Shown here piece by piece: positions 34,674 to 45,488 of a stretch of DNA of 64,000 nucleotides. The position numbers and the translations under genes were made by a program. Position 1 is the stretch's first letter. Each line of letters opens with the position of its first letter. Where the stretch lies: the NCBI GenBank assembly GCA_032690845.1, contig CM064422.1:3782001-3846000 (forward strand), read 5' to 3'. The notes beneath the pieces are model-generated. The model was not told where the DNA came from. It was given only the letters and a program-made list of their open reading frames with translations, and ran no database searches. Source of the stretch: Eleusine coracana subsp. coracana. Taxonomy: Eukaryota > Streptophyta > Magnoliopsida > Poales > Poaceae.

Positions 34674-36558
34674 CTAAACTCTGTCATAAGTTGGCGGTTG
34701 CCCAACTGTAGAAGTCGGCACAACTGTATTAGCTGGCAGTTCTGGTACCCTACTGTGTTGTGCAGCTTGTGTTGCTTGACGTCCATAAGCATGGGGTCCA
34801 GGCACCTGCAGAACAATTTATAGTTAAGCAATGTTGAAATGTCCATAGAAATCATAACAGCTGGGTTGTGAGATGATAATACCTGAGGCGCTGCTGTTTG
34901 CTCGCCATCTGGGTAAAGGAGCTGATTACTTATCTCCCTGAAATGAATATTCTGCATCTGGTTCGCAACGTTCAGTGGACTCATCGGACTCATAGCTGGA
35001 GATGAGTTTAAAGGGATGTGATTTGGCAGGGGATGATTCATATTCATGTATGGTACTCTTGGTGCTGAAGTAATGCAAGCTGAATTCATGCCTAAAGCCA
35101 TTGGTGGCATGAATTGGTGAGCACCCGGAAACATCATTGGAGCCATCCCAGAAGTCATCCACATGATCTGATGAGGTATATATTTCATAGTACAAGTAAA
35201 AACACCAACAAAATGATTGTCTCATGATCTGGGTTCATGTAAGTTCAAGAGCAACTGCAAACCTGAACTTGCATCTGAAGGGACTTCAGATACTCGATTG
35301 TCTCATCTAATATTGATGCTTTGTCAGTCTGAAAAATAACTGCAGTTGTTAGAACAGATATAGAGAATTGAAGAAAAACATGTGAAATATAATAACAGAT
35401 ATCAGTTACTACACATTCTGCACTCAGTAGTAGAACTTATCAGTCCAGTGCCTTGCACCACTCCAAAAAAACAGTGAATGATGTTGTTTACCACCTTGTT
35501 GCAGTGCGGTATCAATTCTTGCAAAGCACGCATCTTCTCATTGATCCGATCCCTTCTTTTCTACATCAGCAACAATCAAACAATGGAGTAAGATCAGTCT
35601 ATCAACAAACTGTTCTCCTGACATAGGCTTAAATACATCAGTAAAAAATCTGATCTCACCCTCTCTGAGAGATTATGAACTTCAGCTGCACGAGCCCTTC
35701 GCTTCGACCCGTATCGCCTCGACGATTTGGTCTCCTCAGTTGCCTCACACTCGATATCCTGCAATTTCCTAATCAATTCTTTTCCACTCAAGCATCCCTA
35801 TTTCAGGGTTCTACCCGTTACTAGTTTGAACCAAACAACATGAACAAATTGGACCAAGAAACACCTCGCTCCGACTATCTGAATCGTCTCTACACCTCCC
35901 CTTCATCTGGTGGACATGGCCGCTGTCGCTCCGCAACCTGGATCCCCCAAAGTTGCTTCCGGACCCGCCGGAAGACGACGTGCCGGTGCCGGCACCGTCT
36001 TGCGTGCTGGCCCCGCGCAGCGCCTCCGACGGCAATGCGGCGTCCCCCACCGGCACACTGGAGAACACCTGGTTGCTGCCGCAGAAGGTCGAGCAGATGT
36101 CGCCGGCCCAGCTCGACTCCACGCCGCTCCCCATCGGCGGCCTCGCCGGGTGCGTCAGCTCCGGCGGCGGCTGAGAGCTGGGGCCCGGGAGCGCGTCCCC
36201 GTGCTGCGGGGAAGCGTCGGCGATGCTGCTGTACCACAGCTGCGTGTACAGGTCCTTCTCCAGCGCGTCGTCGAAGGTGTCCGGGAACCACGCGGCGGTC
36301 TCCTCGCCGGTGAGGCCGCTGCTGCTCGGGCGGTCGGAGGGCGCCGCCCGCTGGTGCGCCTGGGGCTGCGCGACTACGCCGCCGTTGTGCCACAGCAGCT
36401 CCACGAGATCGTTGTCCGCGCTGCGAAAACGCCATTATTGTAGCGCGCGCAAATCAGTGTCAGAGAATTGATTGACAAGAAAATAAACTTATTTGGCTCA
36501 AGTGAAATTACATGATGGGCTTCTTCTGATTCGCCGCAGACCTCGCATTACCATCCAT
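34674..36558 (-). CDS. PIL15/PIL16-like: Phytochrome-interacting bHLH transcription factor (PIF/PIL family)
   Basis: Seven coding exons with GT-AG introns: 36558-36512, 36420-35865, 35758-35660, 35560-35495, 35328-35263, 35167-34883 and 34805-34674. The phases join to a 416-residue nuclear protein. Residues 18-34 ([17 protein letters not shown]) form the active-phytochrome-B-binding motif, with GG where many family members have GQ. Residues 225-278 are the basic helix-loop-helix ([18 protein letters not shown]), keeping the H, E and R that contact an E-box/G-box. Helix 2 is [17 protein letters not shown]. The rest is a Met/Pro-rich PIF tail ([15 protein letters not shown]). PIFs bind G-box promoters and are degraded after light-activated phytochrome binds. 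The start is the ATG at 36558, directly after a 5' UTR exon. Assignment to the rice PIL15/PIL16 subgroup is from remembered motif style and is less certain than the family. Confidence 0.93.
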
Positions 36559-36589
36559 GGCGTCACGGTTCTTGCTCTCTGGGGAAATT

Positions 36590-36785
36590 CTGCGAGAAAA
36601 ATGAGAATTTTCAGAGACCCAAAAGAAGAAGAAAGACAAAAGGGACACATGGAAGCCTGAAACAGCAAAGGGGAGACGGTAAGGTACCGTTCTCCTCCTC
36701 CTCCTAGCTTCATCAGTTACAACAGGAACAGAGATAGAGAAAGCGTTCACTAGCCTACTGATGAGTGATGGCACCAGACGTCTAC
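36590..36785 (-). other. 5' UTR intron of the PIF gene
   Basis: A donor CAG|GTAGAC at 36786/36785 and an acceptor TTCTCGCAG|AATTTCC at 36590/36589 frame a 196-bp intron in the leader, ahead of the coding ATG at 36558. Leader introns are common in plant bHLH genes. Confidence 0.65.
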
Positions 36786-36979
36786 CTGAATACAGTTACT
36801 TCACTCCAGCAACCCTCCGCGAGCTGCGGAGTCTTGTCTCCGGCGCCGAGCAGCGGCAAACGCAGAGAGCTCTAGCACCGTAGCAGTACAGCGGCACAGC
36901 ATGAGAAGCACGAGAACATAAGCCTGTCGCGCCGCTATCTCGCAACTGTACTTGCCTTTCTTTAGAAAGAACAGGGCCC

Positions 36980-37000
36980 GTGGGCTATTTATTTTTCCGC
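36980..37000 (-). promoter_or_regulatory. Likely TATA region of the PIF gene
   Basis: AAAAATAAATAG on the minus strand lies about 30-60 bp before the first leader exon, which ends at 36786. The start site itself is not proven. Confidence 0.4.
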
Positions 37001-38229
37001 CTAGATTTTTCGCGGGAATTGTAATGGAGGAACGGGGGCAGACGCCGAAGAAACAAAATCTACGATTTTTGCAGCTGCGGTTTTGTGATAGATAGATGGA
37101 TGATGAGGACAAGGGTCGGCATCGTTGTCGGATCGCCTTGGCATGGGATAAATGTCGGCCCTCGGAATTGGGCAGATTGGAGGAATGGATGCATATGCAT
37201 CGCTCCGCTCCTGCTGCGCCGCTGCTGCCGCCAGCTGCTTCGGATTGCGTAAACTAACCATTCTTCTCTGCAACTCATGTTGTATATGTAGTATGCACCG
37301 CGATTTTTTATATACAGTATAGTACTGAATAGGAAGCTTATGTGCACCTCGGGCAATAAGATTTCTAGGATCATTGTGTTTTCTTCGAAATCATAGAAGA
37401 GTCAAATTAGAATACTTTCTGAGCTGAATCTCCCTATCTGCAATTCAGAATATCTTACCACGTATAATGGAACTATATTATTAACTCTGGTATTTATTAA
37501 TTAACCAACAAAAACGTGCTATAAAACTTGATTAGACTTATCTGCCAGTTTCTTCTTTTGAGAACAGTTATCTGCAAAGTTTCTTGCAGCTATAGAAAAT
37601 AAAGAAACTCATCCTGTGCACAATCATACTGGTTTGTAAGTCCGCCACTGAAGTATCTGGCTGAAAATTGAAAAATGCTGGACAAGCATCTGCACAAAAT
37701 TGGAAAATGATAGAAACAGTTAAATTGGTAAGTAATTTAATCGATTTCTTCTCAATGAGGCATATATCGTTTTCGCCGGAGCAGCATAAATATCTATTTC
37801 TGACAGACCGAATTGTTTTCTCACTTCTAAAAAAATGAAATGTCATGTGTGCTACTTCCAGCTAAGGGAATAAATTGAAAGAGAAATGTTCCATCCAACA
37901 TCCAAAATGCCGAAACCGACTGCGGAACCTTGGGTCAGAGCCATCCAGTTCATCTCGATCATTCTATTTTGACGTTTTCCATTCCTGTTCCTTTCTACTG
38001 CAGTTGTAGCATTGGAAAAGATGAAGAAAAACATTTTGCATGCAGATGAAGGTGGTTGTGATCTTGAGCCAGGTGAGCCTGAGCCAATGGGGGCTCAGAT
38101 TTGGGGATTACAGATGCCAACAGCGCGGCGTGTTCTCGTTTGCAGATAAAGAACTAGAGCTTGTGACTTGACTTGTGTGCTTTATTTGTTCTTGCCTACG
38201 GCAACAGCACGTTTTGGTGTCAATGGTAT
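37001..38229. other. PIF upstream intergenic region, no gene seen
   Basis: AT-rich with only short frames. It probably includes PIF regulatory sequence on the minus strand. Confidence 0.45.
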
Positions 38230-38760
38230 AATGCAGAGTTCCTTTTGTTCTTTTTATTAAAATTGTACTCTTGATTTCATCAATTATTACAGTGTGCTTC
38301 AGTATCTACGGTCAACTGTTGTGCTTAAATACGAATCTAACCTATTTGATGGATCTTTTTTACATTGGCTTTGGTGCTGGTGTGTCTACTTCCCTTCAGC
38401 TTGTTTTTTTTTTCATTTTGCTAGTGTATTTCCACAAAATGTCAGATGTAATGTCCACATAATTTACTTGATTGACATCTTAACAGAAATAGGAAGTAAC
38501 TTCCTGAACACTTATGTTTATTTACTAGACATAGATGTCAATCGACTTTATAACCAAATGTGTAACTCCTATTTCAATGGACTTATCTTTATTTACTAGA
38601 CACCGTAATTAATTACACAACTGATAAAAGTAAGTATTGTTGATTAAAATGTAAATATATGTTAATTTTTCTGTTAACACTGACTTAACTTTGTACTCCT
38701 TAATTAATAAAGAGTTACTTATGCGGAGTTATTTACACCTCCACCTATAAATATCGCTAC
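38230..38760 (+). promoter_or_regulatory. Duplicated promoter block of small-peptide gene 1
   Basis: The TATA box TATAAATA is at 38747-38754, in the shared context CTCCACCTATAAATATC. The block 38240-38600 recurs at 53690-54000 upstream of peptide gene 3, sharing TTACATTGGCTTTGGTG, AGGAAGTAACTTCCT and ACATAGATGTCAATCGAC. A GGAGTTAT.TACA motif just before TATA is common to genes 1-3. Confidence 0.75.
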
Positions 38761-38847
38761 ATTTTCAAACAACAACCAACTCCAAATCTTCTTGTGGAAA
38801 AGAAAACCTGCTTACAAAAGCACGACCACCTTCAAAATTACAAAAAA

Positions 38848-39144
38848 ATGGTCAAATCCGCTGCTCTCATGACTTCCATTCTCAGTATTTTTGTGGCCGC
38901 ACTGATCTTCTCATCCGCACATGGCGTCCGCACTGTAAAGAGCATGGAACGTGTGAACATCGCCATAACCTTGTCCCCAACGCCCATGGAGCTCCAAGCT
39001 GCCGCACCGGACGCTACCATCATGTTTGATGAGGTGGAAGAACCCCCCACCGCAGCAGCAGATGTAATTGACTACAACAAGAGGTCCATGAACGGGTACC
39101 GTACGACTGACTGCGCCAATAAGGGTTCCTATGTCGGACCATAA
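38848..39144 (+). CDS. Small secreted protein, tandem family member 1
   Basis: 98 residues. The start at 38848 (MVKSAAL) is chosen because all family members begin at this position; an upstream in-frame ATG at 38794 is not conserved. Residues 1-25 are a signal peptide with hydrophobic core SILSIFVAALIF and probable cleavage after AHG. A middle segment (RTVKSMERVNIAITL..PMELQAAAPD) leads to an acidic stretch, then DYNKRSMNGYRTTDCA and the tail NKGSYVGP. One Cys is present. There is no intron and the TATA lies about 95 bp upstream. The DY in acidic context resembles tyrosine-sulfation sites of plant peptide hormones, but this is inference. I do not recognise the family; it is not CLE, CEP, RALF, PSK or PSY by its motifs. 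Confidence 0.85.
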   Translation: MVKSAALMTSILSIFVAALIFSSAHGVRTVKSMERVNIAITLSPTPMELQAAAPDATIMFDEVEEPPTAAADVIDYNKRSMNGYRTTDCANKGSYVGP

Positions 39145-39399
39145 ATAATAGTATACATGTTGCAAATGAGCACTTTATGTGTCATGTGTTTTATTTATTT
39201 ATTTTTGTTGAATGTACTTGGCAATGTATGGAATATGGATCCTTGAAAATATGTTGTCGTACGTGATGCCTGAATAAATATAGAAATATGTTGTATATCC
39301 ATATATGAACACCTTTTCAGGCTAACTATAAAGAGGTTAAATCCTACTTGATACCTGCATCTTTGTCAGTCCAAATTAGTTAAAGAGATAGTATTCCAT

Positions 39400-39690
39400 T
39401 GCAGCTAATCAAATGTTTCCAGGTTTTGATATACTCGGATACAAAAGTGCACAGCGCACACTCAAAGAGCAGCCGAGTGATCGATACACAACGCCCCCGT
39501 AAACCAGGCTTTGTCAGTCTTCAAAACTGAACTCGGGATTTCGCCCATATCTGCTGCCGGCAAATGGGGGATCGTCATGGCCGGTGTTTGGTTCGTCGAT
39601 CGATATGGTGCACTGGAAAGGCATTCATCGAGCAGACTGGACTTGGCATGTGAGGGTGAGGGACTGCAGATTCCTGAGATGAGCGGTTGA
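39400..39690 (+). repeat. Shared module Q downstream of peptide genes (copy 1)
   Basis: It contains GCACACTCAAAGAGCAGCCG, CCGGTGTTTGGTTCGTCGAT and GGCATTCATCGAGCAGA, found in the same order after peptide genes 2 (48540-48905) and 3 (54880-55100). No conserved protein frame was identified. Confidence 0.75.
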
Positions 39691-39992
39691 GGATGCGTCT
39701 TCGCGAGAAGGCAGCACTGTAATTTTAACTCTTGTCCTTACGCATGTAGCAGTCAGGAGGATCTGGATGAGTAATTACAGCAGATGGTGGACGACGTATG
39801 CTGTCTGAACCATGCAACTAGGGATGCAAGTTTATTATTTTTTAGATCAATATGTCAGTTTAAATTTCTCTCAAATAAATTAAGACCATCTCCATCTTAT
39901 CAATTTAAAAGAGTAAATGAACTAGAGGTATAACCTACTGCTATCCAATGGTATCCCACCTGCATCCTTATATGCAACTGAGACCTGTTCAT

Positions 39993-40652
39993 TACTACAA
40001 TAATATTCTATAGCGACGGGTCAAAAGGGATTTTAGTGGCGGAAACGAATTCTACCAATAAACAACTGTCACTACGAACGAGAAAACTTAATAGCGGACT
40101 AATGACCACAACTAAATTTGTGACAGAAAAAAAGAAAAAGATCCACCAATGACCGTCGGGAGCCGCCGCCATTCGTGCCCGCGCCCGGATCCACCGCCAT
40201 TGCCCATCCTCGGATCTGGATCTGTCGCTGCTGCCTAGGCCCGGATCCGCCGCCACCGCCCAGGCCCGGATCTGCCCTGACTGTCGCCCGCCCCCGGATC
40301 CATCGTCGCCCGCGCCCAAATCCACCGCCTGCGCCCGGATCTGCCGCCACTACCCGCATCGAGGAGGAGGGGCCGGCGGGGAGGGCGCCATCCGTTGGGG
40401 ATGGGGCCGTCGACGGGGGGGGGGGGGTACGGAGGGGGCCGCTGTCAATGGTGGGGGGCACCGCCGTGAGAGTCATAGATAGAGTTAGGTGGGTAGGTTA
40501 CATCTGGATTATTTATTTCTTATCCAACAGTCATAGATAACTCAATTTTAGTGGTGGATCATGTCTGCCACTGTTGTATGCGAGGTAGTGGCGAACGTCT
40601 CCATCGTAGTTGCGATCCTCTTTTGCCCGCCATTACTTTTCTACTATTACTA
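39993..40652. mobile_element. Probable CACTA-like non-autonomous TIR element
   Basis: The 5' end TACTACAATAATATTCTATA with GCGACGGGTCAAAAGG is roughly matched by the inverted 3' end (TAGTAATAGTAG..GGCGGGCAAAAG). The inside has GGTGGCGG/ATTTTAGTGG blocks in both arms and a GC-rich core of CCGGATC words (40160-40440). The right boundary could instead lie near 40765, where GTACTGAAC mirrors the left flank. No coding capacity is seen. Confidence 0.5.
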
Positions 40653-40779
40653 GCAGGCTACACTACACAGTAAAATCATACGTACTTGCGGTCCTTTTTA
40701 ATACCTGTTACTGAGGAATTTTAAACGTCCACCACTATAGTGCCCTTTTATGGTAGTGGTTGTACTGAACAAATGCAGT

Positions 40780-41400
40780 GGAATACACGAGATTGACACG
40801 ACTGCAGCAGCACAATCTGTCGTGGCAAACTCGTATATCTTCCGAAGGCACTTGTTCTGCTGTACCATGCAGCCAACTGCGATTATGCGCATCATTAGTC
40901 CTAACTCATCACGTCTTGGAACATCCTGACGCGAGATTTGAAGACACCTCTCCACACACCGCATCGATATCTAGAGCTCAAGTGTCTGATTGCAGTCAAT
41001 GGTGCTGAACTGCTGATGACTTGAGATCTGTTTTGAGCAATGCGAGAGGACAAGGAGTTCAGGAACCAAGCCGAAAAGTTTCTAGGCATCTGTTTGCTCG
41101 GGCCGTCAGCCTCCCTCAGATCACTAAATTGACTCTTCTTGTTAGAACAAGTGCTCCTGACACCGCTCATTCCTAGACATAGGCTCTAGGAGACAGCACT
41201 TTTTTTGTGGAGCTAAGAATATGAAACTATAGATAGAGGATTCAACAGTCCAGTACAGCTTATCGAATGATATATATGAAGTTGATTTAAGAGGAAAGTC
41301 TACAAGGGTATATGCACTTTTGAGAGACTGTATTGCATTTATTGTTCATTTGTTCTATGTATGCAACCAACAAATCTTAATCAAGACTAAATTAATTATT
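40780..41400 (+). repeat. Shared modules U and V (copy 1)
   Basis: Module U ends in GAGTTCAGGAACCAAGCCGA (41055-41074). Module V starts near 41120 (AAATTGACTCTTCTTG) and ends in CAAATCTTAATCAAGAC. Both recur near 50.3 and 59.6 kb; V also near 56.3, 57.5 and 60.8 kb. In several copies V is open for 60-80 codons with IPLIPRHRL and DIYEVDLRG segments, but this copy has stops. Confidence 0.7.
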
Positions 41401-41916
41401 AAGAAAAAAATAAATCTTATTTTGAATTTTAATACACTAGCCTCTAATTAATAAATATAAGAAATTTTTAGGAAAATTACAAACACACACTTACATGTTA
41501 GGTAGGAGGGGGAGGGGAGGGGGCTATTTTCCCACATATAGATATTTTTGATGCAGTCAAACATTTGTAAGTTACACATAGTTTTCATATTCCCCTTGAC
41601 ATATTTGACCAACTAAAATAAGCCATGTTTGGCTTCTAATGTAGATCTCAATGCTTCATGTTTAGAGTAATTATCATGTAGGGGTATCTAGATTCACCAA
41701 ATTTTGACTAATAATCATCAACGACATGAAAATTTTAGTCATAATGCTATGAGACGTCATGAGCACCATAGAAGGAAAAAATGCTTAAATATTATGATAT
41801 ATATCTTATTTAATTAATATCATGGATTAGCCAATTACAACTGATCATTTGAAGTTGTAGCAAATGTCTGACGGAGCCATATTAACCTATCAAAGTTGTC
41901 AGATAGAATGGATTTT

Positions 41917-41918
<2 letters not shown>

Positions 41919-41976
<58 letters not shown>
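41919..41976. repeat. (AT)n microsatellite
   Basis: 29 AT units. Confidence 0.97.
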
Positions 41977-41980
<4 letters not shown>

Positions 41981-42351
41981 TATTAAGGAAAACAACACCT
42001 GTCATAGGGTCCCATCATTATATTATGCAGCAGTTATATCAGCAATGTCTGGAGACTGCTGGCAGACCTAGGAGAGATCGCACACATGGTGGCGGCGGCG
42101 AGTTATGTTTAAGGAAGATGATGGGGTTGGGAGACATCATAGATGCAACGAGCCACTGGACAGTCGCATCTAAAGAGTCCCTGCGGTATAGCCAATGCAA
42201 GGCAAGCACCAGAAGATGTTGGACGATACGAGCTACATTGTGGTGGCGGACCAATAAATCACGATATTGAGTGCATCATCTACTGGGAGCGATATAAGGA
42301 AAACGTAAATTGATTGTTTCTAATTTCATGTCCTCAAAATGATGTATTAAT

Positions 42352-43680
42352 TTCATAAGCACGCCCCGACCCCCGCGTTGTCTCCTCTAAGGTGACTCGG
42401 GGGGGGGGGGGGGGGGCGACCCTAGCACCGCCACCAAAACACCGCCGTCACCACCTCCTCCTCGGCCGCTACCGCTGCTGCCCAACAGCGATGACGGCGG
42501 TGACCAGCGGCGGCTCCCAATGGATGCCGTTCGCGAGCCCCTGCTGTTCTAGTTTTCCCCCTCCCAACCCTCCTCCTCTTCTTCAAATTCCGAAGCAAAT
42601 CACGCTCTTCTCCGTCATTCTTGGCCGGATCCGGCATCCCATGGCCGGGATCTTGGGTTTTATCCACTGGATCTAAGGTTCTTGGCCCGGATCCCGGGTC
42701 CTCCCCGTCGGGCCAGAGGTCCCCTGCTGCCCAGTGTTCCCGCCACGCGCTAAGACGTGATTTGGGTGGGCAGCTTGGCTTCGACGATGACGGAAAGGTG
42801 GGACATGCTGTGTTCAGCGGGTTCCATGGCCAGATCTGGAGCCTACTCACCGTCCGGCGCTCCCCCGCGCGCCTGCGCGCGTTCTGTGGTGGACAGGTGG
42901 GGCTTCTTCAACAGCAAAACTCCGGCGGGTAATGGAGGTCATCCCCACCACTCTGGACTCCCAACACGCGTCAATGTGCGCTCTGCGGTGGCGGGCAAGC
43001 TGCAAGACTCCTTCATGTCGTCCGGTTGTCTGTTGGTCCGGCAAATGCCATGCTCTTAGGTGCTGGCCATGGATGGTTGCCTGCCCTTGCTGCCCCCGTG
43101 ATTCATAGGGGCTCAAGCAGGTGGGCGTCTTGTTAGTTTGATGTCCATGAGGCCGACGTGGTGGTCACATTGGTCGACCTTCTGCGATCCTCGACAAGAA
43201 GACTTGCATGCTCATGGTGGTCATGTGTTGTGTTGCCTGTCATCGATAAGTAGTGGTTTTGTTCATTTTCTTGCAGGCGGTGATCATGAATCATGTGCAA
43301 TGAAGAGGCACGGTGCTCCGGACGAAAGCCTTGTTATGTCGGCGACGATGGTGTCTTATACATCATTTTCCTTCTTGGAGGCGTTGCTGAGGAGCACTTC
43401 TCTGCTGACCTTAATATCATCCGGGTGAAAACCTAGCTCCAACTTACTGGAGCGGGGCAATAAACATGACATTGACGTCATACTCCTCTTGAGGATATTG
43501 CCTCGGATACTCTGCTAGTGCCGATGTTTCTTCAAAACGTGAATCTTGGGTGTGTGGCTAGATGTGTCATATAATCCTTCTACTCCCTCCCTACTCAAAT
43601 GTGTTATAAACTTGTATTTGGGCCGATATGGAGCCGACGCCATTATTAATATAATAGAATTCAGGTGGGGAGTTCTCCGC

Positions 43681-43712
<32 letters not shown>

Positions 43713-43724
43713 TAGACCGTAAAA
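42352..43724 (+). mobile_element. Non-LTR retroposon with poly-A tail and 16-bp target duplication
   Basis: AAAATGATGTATTAAT occurs at 42336-42351 and 43725-43740. The insert begins after the first copy and ends in an A-tract merging with the second. The 3' tail (ATTATTAATATAATAGAATT then GGTGGGGAGTTCTCC then C-run) has the form of grass LINE/SINE-like 3' ends. The body is GC-rich (42420-43100) without reverse-transcriptase motifs, so it is a non-autonomous or 5'-truncated copy. G-run 42399-42416 and C-run 43680-43709 lie inside it. Confidence 0.82.
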
Positions 43725-43740
43725 AAAATGATGTATTAAT

Positions 43741-45000
43741 CTACTTTGTCATCGAGGTAAGGAGATGGTAAATTTATTGTTAAGATTGCATTAGAGCAAA
43801 GGTAAAGCACATGCAAGGCGCAACAGGGGCAGATTACAAGCGCTGGAAGCGTTGGATGGAGCCGGACGTGTGGCAGCATGGCAGGAGTGTATAGTGTGCA
43901 GCGCACATAGACGAGATCGTGACTCCGGTAGCTACAAGCTGCGTGAGGAAAAAGGCAGACGTGGACGGCGACAGAAACGAGCTGACGATGGTCAGGTTAC
44001 ATAAGGGTGTTCGCAATAGTTTCTATTTCTTATCTTTACGGTGGAACGTGTCACATGTAAATTCATTTTAGATCTGTCACCGTGGTATAAAACAAGATAG
44101 ACGATGGAGCTACCGCTCGTAGCAACACCTATGTATATCCAAGCTAAAAGTTGGATATTGCTCAACTCGACGCCAACGGACACGCTTTGTGGGCCACGTT
44201 CCTCTTCTCTTGTTCTTTTCTTCTCCTGTGATGCAAACCAAAGTGACCAAGTCAATTAAAAAAATCTGATACATGGACCCCATCATTACTTTGGGCAGTG
44301 TGTTATAGCTGATACATTTAAGTAGTAATATTTTGTCTTATCTATTTTAAATTATAGACACTCATCATAGTGTACGCCCTAAGTTTCTCGCTGCGGTTTG
44401 TGGCTTGCCCCATGTTTGCATGGATCTTAGAATCAGACCATATGCATAAGTTTTGCGATGATTAATTTTTATCAGTGAACAACTCGATCCAAGTACTTAC
44501 GACTGCAGAGTTTCAGATCCAATTATGATCACAATGCAAGATACACTAAAACTTCAACTCATAATGATATAGTTGAGAGAGGTGAAAAGTAGCTTCATTC
44601 AGCCGCAATGAATGTCAGGAGAGCTTTGATGCAATGATAATATGACCTTCCTCGCGACGTGGTTAGGTACGATATGAAAAAACAATTTCAGACATAAAGA
44701 TCCGTCCAGTCAAGAAAGTTTTCAATATAAGAAAAAGATAACCAAAACGGGCATAGTAATATATTAGTGTTTGATAGGAATGAAGCTAGAACCTTGGTAA
44801 CTCAACGTGCCCATGTCCAAACAAATTTGAAATAGTGATATTATTTGTATACTTGTTTGATTAAGGACAACACATATTAAAATTCTAATATTGTATTTAT
44901 ACATAATAATATTTTAATATTTATTCAAATAATATGTATTGTCAATAACGTCCATGACAACATACGGGTATTTTGCTAGTATATATATAAACTATGTGTA
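43741..45000. other. Interior of the 3.6-kb TIR element, no gene seen
   Basis: AT-rich, with short frames only (for example 43992-44255 on the minus strand, without a recognisable domain). Confidence 0.5.
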
Positions 45001-45488
45001 ACTTGCAGGTATTTAATTGTAATAAAAATATTTGCAGCTTCTAATATGTAGGTGAGTATTTACAATTTTCCTAAATCTGTATGTTAAATACACTACTTCT
45101 ACTACTAAATATATTCATGTACCCCATACATTAATATACCTGGTGTTGGTATTATAGTATAGATAGAAATAATACAAGTTAGTTTTTTACTGCAGAGTTC
45201 ATGACTCCGTCTATAAGTATCATATGTCTCTAATTTAAACGACAAGTCGTGGCTTCGTTCTTAGGTAAACAGAGACCCATCAGAACCACCAACTTCAATA
45301 TAGAAAAAATGGCCAAGCTCTCTACTCTTCTTCTTTGCACTTCTACCATCACCTTGAATCCGTGATTAGCTTATGCGCACACGGCGCCCGCACTTTGAAG
45401 AGCACCGAGTATGTGACGTCTCGTAACCCTTGTCCCTAACATCCATGTGGACCTTAACAATGTAGCATCCCATGTTTTCTATGTCCTA

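Larger units (their letters stand above)
41469..45073. mobile_element. 3.6-kb TIR element inserted in a peptide-gene duplication unit
   Basis: The left end TAGGAAAATTACAAAC and right end (inverted TAGGAAAATTGTAAAT) start arms of about 120 bp that share CTTACATG/CCTACAT, ATATTTTTNATNCA and GTAAGTTACACATAGTTT blocks. The homologous sequence at 60961-61010 (CTCTAATTAATAAATATAAG then TTAAATACACTAC) is continuous and lacks the element, which defines the insertion. A clean duplication is not visible. Inside are an AT microsatellite and a nested retroposon. No transposase is recognised. Confidence 0.75.

Noticed and set aside
35840..36471. Several long plus-strand frames antisense to PIF exon 2
   Set aside because: GC-rich shadow frames of the real minus-strand coding exon.
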